NCBI GenBank assembly: GCA_010093605.1
Contig: MU004188.1
Location: 568,341-632,340, forward strand
Origin: Lophium mytilinum
Taxonomy: Eukaryota > Ascomycota > Dothideomycetes > Mytilinidiales > Mytilinidiaceae
Length of the DNA: 64,000 nt
Direction: 5' to 3'
Shown piece after piece: positions 24,124 through 36,527 of the stretch; within the stretch, counting starts at the first letter, position 1; each line of letters begins with the position of its first letter. The position numbers and the translations under genes were made by a program. Under the pieces are notes generated by a model. It saw only the letters and a program-made list of their open reading frames with translations, searched no databases and was not told where the DNA came from.

Positions 24124-25323
24124 GCCTTCGCCTGTTGGTTCTTCTAGACTTTCACCGTCTGTCAATATAGGTGCTAGCGGGTAAGCTTTGTCTCGTCTGT
24201 AGAGTCTGCGAATGAGCCTTCGCAGGCTTGGACTTGGTCTGTCTATGTTTCTAAGCTGATCCACCAGAGTCGGTGGTTCTTGAGCTTGATCGGTTCGCGT
24301 TGTCTGAGCTGGAGGCGGCTCTAACAGTGAGGACACCGAGAAGCGTCCGATCGAGGTACTAACGGAACTCGCGGGTTCGAGAAGTTCGCTTGAGAAGGTG
24401 TGTGTACCTGGGTTACGAGGCCGGGAGAGCTGGCGAGAGCCTCAGCAGTCGGCGGAGGTTCGCAACAAGCGGCGTGGGCGAGAGGTGAGTTTCGAGCACG
24501 TTCAGATTGGGGTCGTGGTCATGACTGAAGGCACAGCTTACGGACGTGAAGAGGTGGTCTCGTTTACTCGGCCGTCAAGTTTCAAGGCTCGGAGGGAAAT
24601 CGGAGGGAGAGGAGGGGAGTGGAGGCTTGAGGAGTTGAAGAATTGAGGATAGCTGAAGGAATGGGAATGGCCCAGTGAGCGTGGGAGCAGCTAGGGCTGC
24701 TATAGAGCAATGTGGAAATGTTGAGGTTGGTGATGTGGGCGACGTGAGGAGGAGCTGAGGTCGGTGAAGACGAAAGACTCAACTTCGCTGGCCGTGAGAG
24801 ATGAGAGCGCGGCCGCAACGACTCCTTCCCTGTGCAAAACCAGACGGCGTGCAAGACCGAAAGAATTGCTCCACGTTTGAGCGCCTAGCTTGGTAAACGG
24901 CAACCGTGATATGAGCTTGCCATGCTGCCTGCAGAAGGAGCTGCCTTGCCTATCTAGAATATGCTTGGTGGGAGTAGTCGTCCGCCTGTTAGTGTTTAAT
25001 GCATTTGCTAGCAGCGCCCAGCCAGTTTTGGACGTGCTGTAGCTGTCTTTTACAACAAGCGCATGCCTCAGCAGTGCTCGTAAAGTGCTGTTTGAGGCTG
25101 AAGTTGTCAAAGAAGACGCCTCTCAAGCTCCATTTGTGGCCGTGCACTAAGTTAATGCCCGCCGCTCTCCGCCGCTGTCTTGGGGCGGGGCCATTTCCAC
25201 TCCCACATCACAACCGACAGTCTGACGACGACCCTCCAGGCTGCCCCAATTCCTCTGCCACACCACCCGCGGGACTTCCTGAGCTGCTTCTTACTCCTCC
25301 GCATCTCGTGAGTAGCAGCAAAG
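24124..25323. other. Divergent region between the aspartase and ARP3
   Basis: About 1.2 kb. The aspartase-proximal 320 bp is open in the coding frame and could hold extra N-terminal sequence or an upstream exon. A possible donor and acceptor occur in it, near 24412 and 24362. The remainder holds the ARP3 promoter. No other gene is seen. Confidence 0.5.
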
Positions 25324-26923
25324 ATGGCGTCCCAAACCCCCGCCGTTGTCATGGACAAGTAAGCGCACCCTCGAGGCCTGTCTGCGCCCTGCTCGCCATA
25401 CTGACTTGAATTGCTTTGTAGCGGTACGGGCTACTCGAAACTAGGTTCGCATTCCCGAGAAATACCACATTTGACCTAGGAATCTTGACTTATCCTCCCG
25501 GCCAGGCTTCGCTGGAAACGACTCGCCGTCATTCGTCTTCCCAACCGCAATCGCAACGAAGAGCGCAGGAGGTGGAGCTGGAGGCTCGGGATCAGGGCGG
25601 CCGGCGGTTGCGAACAAGCCCTCATTTTTGACTGGGGGAGCTGGGCCAGGAGGGCATCTGTCTGGCAAGCGCGGGACAGAGGATCTGGACTTCTTCATAG
25701 GCGATGAGGCTCTCGCAGCTTCGTCTGGCCCAGGTGTGTGGTCATGTCACCATAGGAAACTGGACGGAAGTGCTGAGAATTACAGGATACGGACTCCATT
25801 ACCCTATACGGCATGGACAGATAGAAAACTGGGTAGGAACAGTGCATATGGCAAGGGCATCGAGCGTGGCTAATTGATCTTTAGGATCACATGGAACGCT
25901 TTTGGTCGAACTCGATATTCAAGTATCTACGGGTCGAGCCAGAGGACCACCATTTCCTTCTCACCGAGCCGGTAAGCTTCGTCATTGAGCCTCTAGTCAC
26001 TTCTCCTAACCTGTTCGCAGCCACTCAACCCTCCAGAGAACCGCGAGAACACGGCCGAGATTATGTTTGAGTCTTTTAATTGCGCTGGTCTCTACATAGC
26101 TGTTCAAGCTGTTCTCGCCCTCGCCGCCTCCTGGACATCATCCAAAGTCCAGGACCGATCCTTGACGGGAACTGTCATCGATTCCGGCGAGGGTGTTACC
26201 CACGTCATTCCAGTCGCGGAAGGATATGTTATTGGCAGCTCCATCAAGAGCATCCCGATTGCTGGTCGCGACATCACCTACTTCGTGCAATCTCTCCTCC
26301 GCGACCGCGGCGAGCCTGACTCTTCGCTAAAAACGGCCGAACGAATCAAGGAGGAGTTCTGCTACGTCTGTCCCGACATCGTCAAGGAGTTTTCTCGCTT
26401 CGACCGTGAGCCCGCGGACCGCTTCCGCAAGCACACCGTTTCCTACCCGAACGGCAAGACGGTGGAAGTCGACGTCGGCTACGAGCGCTTCCTCGCCCCA
26501 GAGATTTTCTTCAACCCCGAAATCTACAGCTCTGATTTCCTCACTCCTCTCCCCAACATTGTCGATACTGTCATCCAAACGTCACCAATCGATGTCCGCC
26601 GCGGACTCTACAAGAACATTGTGCTCTCTGGTGGCTCTACTCTCTACAAGGATTTTGGCCGGCGGCTGCAGCGCGACATCCAGCACCTAGTCAAGACACG
26701 CATCTCAGCGTCGGAGGCAAGAAGTGGTGGAGCAAAGAGTGGGGGACTGGATGTGCAAGTCATCAGCCATAAGAGGCAGCGACACGGCCCGTGGTTCGGC
26801 GGTAGCTTGCTGGGTCAGACGCCAGAGTTTAAGAGTTATTGCCATACCAAGGCCGAGTATGACGAGATTGGGCCTAGCATTGTAAGAAGGTTTGCGTTGC
26901 TGGGCGGACCAGGGAGCACGTAA
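25324..26923 (+). CDS. ARP3: Actin-related protein 3
   Basis: Six exons (25324-25358, 25422-25444, 25506-25733, 25786-25832, 25885-25971, 26021-26923) give 440 aa, the usual length for fungal Arp3. Arp3 pairs with Arp2 in the seven-subunit Arp2/3 complex that nucleates branched actin filaments, which serve endocytosis. The nucleotide-binding start [16 protein letters not shown] spans three exons. [16 protein letters not shown] straddles exons 4-5. The second phosphate-binding loop DSGEGVTH and the adenosine motif [15 protein letters not shown] are intact. The Arp3-type insert near residues 45-65 is Gly-rich. Intron density is concentrated at the 5' end, as usual for fungal actin-family genes. 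The exon chain is phase-consistent throughout. Confidence 0.97.
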
Positions 26924-28194
26924 ATATGGAGTTGTCCATTACGGTGGAAGGAGAGGGAAAAGTATTGCGATATGGGCGGAAAACAGATCTGGCAGAGCGT
27001 TTGCTACAGATCATTTTCGAACCGGCGGTCGGTTTGGTGAGCATGCAAGAGTCGATAAAACGAACGAAATCACACAAGAAGTCTTACCAAGCATCGATCT
27101 TCGACAGATACTGGGTGCTGGCAAATTCATGACGTCCAGATTAGATTGACCACGCTAATGCAAGTAATAGCAGCAGTCGTATAGAGGTGATTACGATAGA
27201 CATGACGGTGGCTTAGAGCCATGCAGCATTAGGATGGTCGTCGGAGTAGAGCTCTGGCGGGCTGGTCTTATATCCATGGATTGTTCTAGTGCCGGCCACA
27301 TCTCGGGCTGATGGATCGACTTGGCTACGTCGGGACAACGAGCGTCGGGTCACGATCTGTCTCAAGAGCTGTTCTCATGGTGTCCTACTTGAGACTGTGG
27401 GCAGCTGTCGTGGCAGAAAAGCAGTAAAGATCGGAAGTGTGAAGGCGTCATCTGGACATGTGCTCCGCCCGGGCCGATCACTGTGGCTGAAGAAGCTTTC
27501 CAGCGCCGGTAGTCGGGGTAGTCAGGGTAGGCTGGCCTACACGCCGGCCCAGGGGCTTTAACGCCCGCACAGGCCGCTGGTGGGAGAGGGAGTGCAGCGT
27601 GTCTGATATTGGGGCCGTTTCACTGCACGAAATTAGAGCACAGAATGCCCCGCCGCGAGCAAACTCTCCCGTCAAAGGCGCTTCCTCAACATCGTGAAAC
27701 AGCTGCCATCGCGCGCGACAAGGCAACAAGACGAGAGGCGGCTACCTGCAGGCTCGGCTGATCTGACTGGGTGCTGACCGTCTTTCGTCTGCAGCAGCTG
27801 GAGGGTGGAACGGCAGCTCAGCCCAATGCATCTCGAGCCGCCATGCATGAGCAGCTGTGCCACCCCTCCTAGGCATCACGCCGCCATAAAGCTGGCGAGC
27901 GCCCGCCGGATGCCCTTTCGGCCCCCAAAAGTCACTGGACACTTGTGCCCTCCTTGTGCCCTCCTTATCCCGCTGCCCGCCGCCGTTCTCCTCTTCTCTC
28001 CGCCTCCTGCGTTTTGCGCGTGCGACCCTCTCTCTGCACTTCTGCCTGTAGCCCGCTTCAGCTGCTAGTTCTTTAACAAAACCCCTCCATCTGCTGCTTC
28101 TTCTGACCATTTTTCTTGCACTCTATTTCTCCGAGAGTCCATAGCGTGTGGTTACTTATCACGCTTCTTGTGCGACTGACAAACACTCTCCACC
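26924..28194. other. Intergenic between ARP3 and the coiled-coil gene
   Basis: About 1.27 kb with no recognisable gene. It contains the ARP3 3' UTR and the promoter and leader of the coiled-coil gene, including long C/T-rich tracts at 27930-28130 and a doubled TTGTGCCCTCC. Confidence 0.6.
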
Positions 28195-30149
28195 ATGCCT
28201 CCCGCGTACGATACCCCTCCTCCACGATGAGTCAACTATACTAACGATATCCAGTGACTTCTGGGACGAGGAGGACGAGTGGTACTCAGACCGCTGGACC
28301 AGGTCGGTGTCCTTTTTACTTCTTACTCTCTCATGTTCTGACATTTCTCAGCGGTGCCCGCCATGTCCGCCCACCACCTGCAGCACCACGCCGACCACCC
28401 ATCCCCGACCCACGCCGCAGCGAGCGCACTTTTCTGACGCCCGAGACGAGCGGCTTCAGCTCTGGCCTGCACCGCAGCCGTTCACAGGGCCATGCTCCGA
28501 CTCCCAATGTCACCATTTACAACACGACCACGCTCGACAACGATAGCAACCCGAACATGCGCTCTGCACAAGAGCAAAAGAGCCCCATGCCGAGCCCCCG
28601 CCCAAGCCCCCGCGCCGGCCGCCCACTGCGCGTCGAAGACCAGTGGGCGCTTGAGGAGGAGATGGCCGAGCTTCGTCTCGAAGTGGCGCGCGGGCGGGGA
28701 CGCTCCCGCGGCCGTGAGCGCGACCATGACCACTACTCGCCATCCCACTCGCACTCGCACTCGCAATCCCGAGGCCGTCAGGGAGAGGAGTACTGGCAGC
28801 TTCAGCTGGCCCAGGAGCGGCTAAAGGAGGCCGAGGCGCGGCTACAGCAGGAAAAGCATGGCCGCCATAGTGAGGAGGAGCGCTGGCAGCTCCAGCTGGC
28901 CCAGGAGCGGCTAAAGGAGGCCGAGGCGAAGCTGCAGCAGGAAAAGCGAGGTCGCCATAGTGAGGAGGAGCACTGGCAGCTCCAGCTGGCCCAGGAGCGG
29001 CTGAAGGAGGCCGAAGAGCGGATGCAGCAAGAAAAGCGCGAGGAGATTATCAAGAAGAAGATGGAGCTGAAGTATATGAGAGACAAGGCCGAGCGTGACG
29101 AGGAGGAGGCAAGGCTCAAGGCTGAAGAGGACCGGCTCAAAAAGGATTGGGAGCTGAAACAAGAAAGGGAGGAGAGGAAGAGGGAGCTGCATGCGAAAGA
29201 GATCAAAGCAGAGGAGGAACGCCTCAAGAGGGATTGGGAGCTGAAGCAAGAGAGAGAGGAGAGAAAGAGGGAGCAGCGAGCTCGAGACCAAGAGGAGGAG
29301 CGGAAACGCATCATCGCTGAAAACACTCGGAAGATAGAGCAGCAAGAGAAAGAGGCCAAAGAGCAAAAACAGCGTGCTGTCGATGCCTACAACAAGAAGA
29401 AGGCCGAGGAGGAGGCTGAGGCGAAGGAGGCTCGCGACCGCGCCATCGCGGAGTATGAGAGGAAGAAGTCGGATGACGCCGCGAAAGCCAAGAAGCAGAA
29501 AGAGGAGCTCATCTTCCAACTTCAGATGGAGCAAAAGAAGCAGGAAGATAAGGAAAAGGCCGAATGGGAGGCTTTCCTTCAAAAGCAGAAGGCCAAAGAG
29601 GAGGAAGAGAAGGCTAAGAAGAAGAAGCAAGAAGAGGAACTCGAGAATCAGATGCGACAGCGCCTTGCTCAGTTTGGTTTCCAGGAAAACCAGATCCAGG
29701 CTATGATCAAGCCCGAAAAGGCCAAGGAGCTCCAAGTCGGCCTTGCTCCCATCAATCCTGTGCATCTAGGGCATCAACCGACGTACATCAAGGTTCACAA
29801 AGACCATCTTGCCATTGACACACTGGTGTACTACGACATTCCATGGGAATACGATTCCGTAAGTCATCCCTACCTGTACTATGTAGTCCCTCGCTGACTT
29901 TCAATCCAGGCCAACCATGACTACATCATCATCCTCCGTGAAATGGACCCTAATGAGACTGACATCCTGTTCGAGCACACCCGCCGGCTACGATCACGTG
30001 GCACCAATCGTCTCCTGATCGAAGAGCGCCACACCCACGACAAGCCCGACTATGCCTGGGTCCGCCGACGCAAAGGTCGCACTCCATCCCCCAACCGCCG
30101 TCGCAGCTCTCCGAAGCGAGTCGTCGGCATCAAGGAGATGTTCTATTGA
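28195..30149 (+). CDS. Charged coiled-coil protein with internal repeats
   Basis: Four exons (28195-28205, 28255-28302, 28352-29858, 29910-30149) give 601 aa. The N-terminus (DFWDEEDEWYSDRW) is acidic and aromatic. A Pro/Arg-rich stretch and a His-Ser run follow. Residues about 160-440 are a long Glu/Lys/Arg-rich helix likely to form a coiled coil, including three 30-residue repeats encoded by 90-bp tandem DNA repeats. The C-terminal 110 residues are globular-looking and include TYIKVHKDHLAIDTL, DIPWEYD and DILFEHTRRLR. I have seen such endings in uncharacterised fungal proteins, but I can assign no function. Two very short 5' exons (11 and 48 nt) carry the start, and a good CTAAC branch site precedes the first acceptor. 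Confidence 0.87.
28788..29045 (+). repeat. 90-bp tandem repeat, about 2.9 copies, coding
   Basis: Copies at about 28788-28877, 28878-28967 and 28968-29045 encode WQLQLAQERLKEAE followed by a Gln/Lys/His-rich end. The DNA is highly similar between copies, so the repeat number may vary between strains. Confidence 0.9.
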
Positions 30150-31985
30150 ACAACACGATGTCATGCTTACGAACTTACGGCGTCGATGAAACAGCGGCAT
30201 TTATTGGTACGGTCTTCACTCTGGTGTCTGATCACGTTGCCGCGACGAAGGGATGTGTGGATGCTTTTTGTATTAGTGTGTGTTGTTCATCAATCTCTTC
30301 TACCCGATATCTACTCTTGCAATCTTAAAGCCCAACTCATCTCACGGGATAGGGGTCTTCTCCCCGGATCGCTGAAACTGTTTCTACTCGGTGTGGGCTT
30401 CCATCCGCTCGTCTTTGGTCGAGGGATGGGTAGTCTAATTGAAGTTGCCTTTGGGGTGTCTTCGTTGTTGATGATCTTTTCTACTTGCTTTCTTTTGCGT
30501 TGTCTGGTATCTTTGGGCGAACTTGGACTATCCACGATTACTTCTATAGCTATTAAGACGAAAGAACATCATGACCAACTCCTTCTACCCCTCCCCCATG
30601 CTTTGAGTTATTGGTGTCGCTGACTTTTAGGACTGCTACAGCGTTGATGAAGCTGGCGGCTGGAACGAATGAGTTCGCAGTGAATCACATTCGCGCAAGC
30701 CAAACTCGCCCTATAAGAACAACTAAACTTTTGGACCCCCAATTCTGCTACGACGCTCAGTTGGTCCTAGACCGCACCCTGGTGGTCGAGTTAGCGCGGT
30801 TCAAGCGCGTCAACGGGTAAGGGAATGTCGTTGAAGTATTGACTCTTCTGTGTCACTGGGTGTGTTGATGGGTCAATTGGGCTGAGTAATGGTTTCGAGT
30901 TGATTTTTAGCTTTTCTTTGCGATAGGCGTGATCGTGCCGGCACGTTTGTGCTTTGACCAACCGCTCCAGGTGTGTATCTTACGAAGTGGGAGGTTTGGT
31001 GTGGACGCATCAAATGGGGAGCGGTCACCCGACAAGGCGCGAGAGCAACAATGAACGATAACACTCGTGATGGAGAACTTATGCGTTATGCATTGAGCCA
31101 AGATCTCGGCATAACCTGTGATAACATAAAATGTGAGAGTAAACCAGTTTTAAGACCTTATATACTAGAATATTCTGGCAGTATTCCATCTTCCAAGCGA
31201 GGTTCGCACCAAACGCTCAATCTCTGAAAAGCTCCAATGGTCGTGTGGTAACTAGACAATGTCATCTTACTGCTTTCGGTGGCCGTTGTTGACTAGTAAG
31301 CTTGCGAGTGGCTTCCCTTCTTCGAAGTTTTTGTTTTTGAGTTCGAATCCCGCTGCGAACGTTTTTCTTTTGTACCTTTTTCTTTTTTTTAGAAAAAAAT
31401 CAAGTTGGTTGACTTGACAATGATGGAGAGGTGGATACGCTTCTAAGTCCAATGATGCTTACCATCATCTATAGTCTGCCATGACCATCGCCGTTTCTTG
31501 TCCTGAATTTCGGGACCACCGACCACTTAGCTTCGTCGGCATCATCATTTGTGTGTATCAAAGGCTAGTCAGCGCCAAATAAAGGTAATGAACGTTGATA
31601 TAATTCAGTCATTCGACCAACAATGCCGCTCGGATCAAAGATGCGTTCGGTTCGGCTTTTTTTTTGGCAATGGGGACGTCTTCCGACCACACATTACGTG
31701 CTCTCAATCGGACTGGGAAGACTGGAAGGTAACATGAATAGCGAAGGGTTTTTTCAAGGGGTCCAAGCATGTCCATTGGGAATAGTTTTATCTCTGGGTT
31801 GACTTCCTACGGTTCTCTACAGTCCTCACGTTATTATACAATAGGTTTGTTTTGACAATGTTTTCTTATTTCAGAGGTATACTAGTCTTAGAGGTACCTG
31901 AAACTTCTAATCTAGCATAGCTCCACAGGCCTCACCGGAATACGCGTCCTTTCGAATCATCTATCGTCGCTTCATCAGTTCTCCT
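30150..31985. other. Intergenic, 1.8 kb
   Basis: No gene recognised. The first 450 bp is T/G-rich like a 3' UTR. The part from about 31100 to 31950 is AT-richer, with poly-T and poly-A runs, and may be a decayed repeat. A GAGTTCGAATCCCGC stretch at 31336-31350 mimics a tRNA T-arm, but no tRNA folds around it. Confidence 0.55.
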
Positions 31986-33393
31986 CTACCATCCGCCCAA
32001 CGACGATCCCCGGCGCGACCTGGCACAATACTCGTTCTTCGAATCGTTGCTGACAATGCGACCCTCCATATTGAACCAATGAGCCGTGGAGTATTTCTCA
32101 CCCCATAAGCCCACCTTCTTGTAGTACACTTCGATCGGGACAGCATCCGGTTCCAGACGGTTCCAGTTTCGCATCTTACTCAAGACGCTTTTGGCCCACT
32201 CTGCTGCTCTATCTTCACGTAAATATTGCGGTACACCTCGCAATTCCAAGCAGTCCTTCTCGTTGAAAATGCTGAACCACACGTCCTCCTCGAACAGCAG
32301 GTCGTGGAAGAACTTATCAGAGTAGTCGCTATCTTCTCCCAGCTCCGGAAAGTCAGCCAAGTCTACTTTGCGAGTCTCGTTGTAGGCGAAGCTGATTTGC
32401 TCTAGCTCCGGACATCCTTGGACCAGTTCTCGCATCGCGAAGGCCATGGTGTCAACGAGGCTCAGTTTCCCTCGCACGAAGAACTCGATGGATGGCTGCA
32501 CCTCGAGGTTTCGCAGAGCTGGGCAATGGCGAGCGATATACCGGATTGACATCGCTTGCTTCTGTAGCAACGCGCCGGTCTTACGGCGACATGTGTGCAG
32601 GCCATGGGGCATCTCGGCTGCGTAGTTTTGGCCGAGCTCGTAAGTGAGGATTAGAGACGTTATGAAGCGGAAGGAGAACGGGGAGAGTGCCATGCGCTCA
32701 TATTTCCTTTGCGTGTGAGTGAGGAACGTGGGCTTGCTTTTAGAATGGGAGCGCTTACGGTTCCTCGATCTCGTCGCCCCTTTTTCTCACATTCGCCCAG
32801 TTGTTGCGGTGAATCGCCCGGTTGGACAGCTGGAAACCGATCGCGACGGGGATCTTGCTGAACGTCTGGGAGTAGATATCTGCACAGAAGAACTTGTTGA
32901 CGCATAGGAGGCCGAAGTACTCGGCGTCGTGGCCTGCGTATCTATCATGCTAGAAAGTGTGAGTAACTAGACAATCTTTCTTTACGGTTCAGTTCACTGG
33001 AAAGCTTACCAGCACGTCAACATTCTCCGAATCTGTGCGGCCATCGACAATGCCCCTCCGGTCCTTGTACTCATCAAAAGTGTACTTCTGGATCTTGCAC
33101 CCTAGGAAAGAGGTTTGGTAATGCTCGGGATGCCTATATCCTGGTGGCCCGAAATCTCCATCATTGGTTATTGGTATCCGGTAGTGTGCTTGATCTGTGC
33201 ATTTCCCGTCTGGGCAGGTGTACCAGCCTCTATGACCGTCGGGAATGCCGAGTTGGAAATATATTCGTAGTCGAATCTCGGGTGGTAATAGCTCGAGTCG
33301 CGATGCCTGGTATGGTTTTGTCGTTGGAACTAACTCGTTATCTGCTACTGACTGTACTGCTCCTTGTCGAAGAACCTTAGCTCCGCGAGACAT
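31986..33393 (-). CDS. F-box-like protein, tandem paralogue A
   Basis: Three exons (33393-33010, 32949-32759, 32706-31986) give 431 aa. After a basic opening (MSRGAKVLRQG) comes an F-box-like helix set, SRLELLPPEIRLRIYFQLGI. F-boxes bind Skp1 in SCF ubiquitin ligases. The rest has scattered Leu-rich helices, including SIRYIARHCPALRNLE, but no clear LRR or WD pattern. It is a diverged paralogue of the next gene at 34038-35377, same strand and order. The last intron (32707-32758) matches in place and phase in both copies. The first intron (32950-33009) is only in this copy. Substrate and role are unknown. Confidence 0.8.
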
Positions 33394-34037
33394 CCTTTCG
33401 ACAACCGTTATATTTTGGAGTAGAGGGGTGATGGTGTGGTGTGCAAATGAAGGTGCAGAAAGCAAGTGAGTGCGTACAAGGTGTAGGAGCAGGAATTTAT
33501 AGAGTTGGCAGACTCCCAAAATACACCCTCGATGTCGAGTGCTGAAAGAGTGGATTTCGGGCGCTAACTACGCAAATTGAAGTGAATGTTGAAGGGCGAG
33601 AGATGTCGACTGGACAACGGCATAGCAGCCTCTGTGTGATATGAGGATACTGTTAGGCGCGTTGCCAGGGCAGATAGCAATACAACATTCGGCCTTCCCA
33701 TCACCTGACTTAGTCACTTAAAAGTTTTCTCGTCATGTAGATGACCTTTACATAAGAATGGAAACACGGTGAGTTGGGCTACGTGATATGCTCTAGCCAA
33801 TCAGCACCAGATAAAACGGTGCCGAGAGAGATAGTACACATGAGAAATGACATCGTACTGGTAGCAAAAAAGGGGATTGGACGTATGGCACTGATTAGGG
33901 TAGGCTACTCGGTTGGCTGTATTGACTTGTCTTGTCAGCTAAAGCTATTTCGTGAACCTAAGCTATTTCTCATTCTCCGCCGCACATTCTCCGCCGCACT
34001 CATTACCGCTACCCCGTCCAAATTGAGTCCTTAGCTT
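33394..34037. other. Spacer between the first F-box-like pair
   Basis: About 640 bp of sequence upstream of paralogue A and downstream of paralogue B. It includes a doubled CATTCTCCGCCGCA near 33970-33998. No gene is seen. Confidence 0.6.
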
Positions 34038-35377
34038 TTAAACTATATAATACGTTGGATTGTTAGGACCCGTCATTTTGTTTTCTGGAGACCAAAAATC
34101 ATGAGACCAGTCCAGCGTAGAGAAAGTCTCGGCATAGCTCTCATAAGAGCAGCTGTGCAACCAGAAGATGTTCGCCTTATACGGCGGGACCAGGTCTGAG
34201 GCTTGGAGGGTATGCTTTCGGATCTTGACCAGAGCGCCCTTAACCCACTCGCGCACCGCATCTTCTCGCATTTCCTGTGGAATGTCTCGCACATCTAAGC
34301 AGTCCTGAGCCTTGAGCCTTCTGAACCAATTGTCATCTCCGAACAAGAGATCATGGAAGAAATTGCTCTGATGCGACTGCTCCCTATCCGCAATCTCTGG
34401 ATAGTCGGAGAGGCTGACCTTCTTCGTCTCGCTGTACGTGAGAGCTATTTTCTTTAGTCCAGGGCATCCAAAGACTAGTTCCTGCATAGCGAAGGCCATG
34501 ACATCGAAGACACCAATCTTACACCTCTCAATGCCTCTGACCAGCGGGAGGATTTCTAGTTCTCTGAGTGCCGGGCAATGGCAGGCGATGTATCGGATGG
34601 AGGAAGCTTGTTTGGTCAAGTAAGAGCCCCATCGTTTACAGTATACTAGGGGTCGGTGCGGCATCTGGGACTCGTAGCCCATACCGATCTCGTGGCTGAG
34701 GATGATGGTGCTCATGAAACGGAACGGGAAGGGAGACAGCTTCATGTGCTCCCAGGAGCTAATGCAAGTCAGTGAATAGCTCGTCGTAATGCAAGTGAAC
34801 AGAAGTCTTACTATTTTTTGTAATAATCGTCACTGGTTCTCCCCGGCGTTCCAGGGTGCTGCTTCTGCCAGTTGTTCAAATGGATCGGCCTGCTCGAGAG
34901 CTCAAACTGGAACTTCGTTGGAATGCTATTGTACACCAACGTGTAGACATCCGCGCAGAAGAACTTGTTCGTGCCTAAGAGCCCACGATACCCACGATAC
35001 GTCTCGTTATCCATATGGGCAATATCCCCCTCGACCATAGGTATGAAGACATCATAATTATGAAACCAGTACTGCGTGATCTGGATTTGTGAGAACGGGG
35101 GTTGATGATGACCGTGATGGTGGGTAGTTCCGCGGTTACCGGTGCCCAAGGGTTGCTTGTAGTGCGACGAATCAGTGCAATCCCAGTTCTGGCACTTAAT
35201 CCAGCCTTTCCCCGTATTCGCAATACTAAGGAACAAGTAGACGCGTTGCCGGATTTCGGCTGGCAAGGACTCCAGTCGCGATGCCCGGTATGGCTTTCTC
35301 TTCGGAGCCATGACCATCTCGTCTTCTGCCACTGAGTGAACTGCGCCTTGTCGGGGAACCTTAGCTCCGCGAGCCAT
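34038..35377 (-). CDS. F-box-like protein, tandem paralogue B
   Basis: Two exons (35377-34812, 34758-34038) give 428 aa. The N-terminus MARGAKVPRQGAVHSVAEDE parallels paralogue A, and the F-box-like segment is SRLESLPAEIRQRVYLFLSI. Shared blocks include NKFFCAD(V/I)Y, the RFM-type stretch after the splice, SIRYIACHCPALRELE and FFHDLLF. Identity is moderate, so the duplication is old or the genes evolve fast. The intron corresponding to intron 1 of A is absent. A His-rich loop (HHHGHHQ) is unique to this copy. Function is unknown; a role as an SCF substrate adaptor is inferred only from the F-box-like segment. Confidence 0.8.
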
Positions 35378-36527
35378 CCTTCAGCGATTTTGGAGATGGG
35401 ATTTCGAGATTCTTGATGGGGTGGCGTCGAGGGGGTGGTGGTGGGGGGCAAGTGCAGAGGAGTTTAGGACAGAAAGTGGAGAGCTTCGAAGTACGGTAGT
35501 GAGAATTTATAGAGGCCGTGAGCTTCCCAAACATACACAACGTCTTACCCGGCGCGGCAAGTACTGGCTACGTAAGAAGCAGTGAATATCTAGGGGCTGA
35601 GGCACATCAACCAGACAACGGAATGCTAGTCTTCGAGTGCTATAGGGTTAATGATAGGAGCTATGAGCTCGATATTAGCGGATTACTGGAACAGAAATTC
35701 CCTCGTCGCTTACGACACTGCTTGAAAAACTTCAAGAACCTTTGGAAAGCCCAAGAGGTACTTGAATTTGCCCGCGGCCTAACCCTGAAGTATTACCGGG
35801 CCACCTCAGGCGATGTCAAGCATATGTACATGGATTGCAAATGTATTCCACCCTTCTGTCTTTCTGTCAGTATAACGTTACACCACAAGCTATAATACAA
35901 AGGTGTAAGGAGATTTCCTCCTGATACTGCAGAATATAACCATAGAGCCCAACCAGATGTCAGAGATCTTTACAGTCCGTAGGTTGAGTTTATATGCAAT
36001 ACGTTTCGCATGAGATGAAGCTGCTGTACCGTAACAGAGCAATCAAGAGGCTCGAAGATAGAGCGTGATTACACTCCCTCCAGAGTGATACGGAAGGGAT
36101 CATCTTGATAAGGGCGAGCTGAGAGGATGATTCGAAATTACTAGCAAGGAGAAGTTCTCCTATTCGAAAGTGGAAATATAGCGTTCGAGCCATCGGGCTT
36201 GACTGTTGAATGCTTCCAGACAAAGTCTAGAAATGTCAGGGACCTGACGCCTTTCATCTAGCCCCGCAAACACTAAACTACCTCAGCATAAATCTGTGTA
36301 CGTTTGTCTACATCTGCTTGAAGTCAGAAATCATCGTTTTTAACAAGTAAAACGCCCTGTAGCACCCCGAACAATCGCCGAAGATTGTATACGAGTTGAT
36401 GACGAAGCATTGTATTTAAATGGTTAATGGATACTTCTCAAGCTATGGATAGCTTCTGTCGCTATTGCGAGGCTTGGTATGAAAGTGGAGTTAATCTATG
36501 GGTTACACTACAGTTACTCAGCATCAC
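35378..36527. other. Intergenic, 1.15 kb
   Basis: This region lies upstream of paralogue B and downstream of Cid2. A plus-strand frame at about 35520-35895 has fairly protein-like composition but opens with GTG, has no recognisable domain and overlaps the promoter of the minus-strand gene. I leave it uncalled. Confidence 0.5.

Noticed and set aside
23713-24336. Reading through the first aspartase intron and using a GTG start
   Set aside because: The inserted residues break a conserved helix; removal of 23921-24007 restores QACNDAAKAAM. GTG is not expected as a start here.
28911-29765. Long Leu-rich minus-strand frame opposite the coiled-coil gene
   Set aside because: It is the reverse-complement shadow of Glu/Lys-rich codons (GAG/AAG read as CTC/CTT), not a membrane protein gene.
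30311-30535. Minus-strand frame with basic, Ser/Pro-rich composition
   Set aside because: It has a GTG start and lies antisense to a T/G-rich 3' UTR-like stretch, which gives such composition by itself.
31310-31360. tRNA-like T-arm (GAGTTCGAATCCCGC)
   Set aside because: The T-stem does not pair, and no acceptor stem or anticodon arm can be placed upstream.
35518-35895. Plus-strand frame upstream of F-box-like paralogue B
   Set aside because: Starts with GTG, overlaps the promoter of the opposite-strand gene and shows no recognisable motif.
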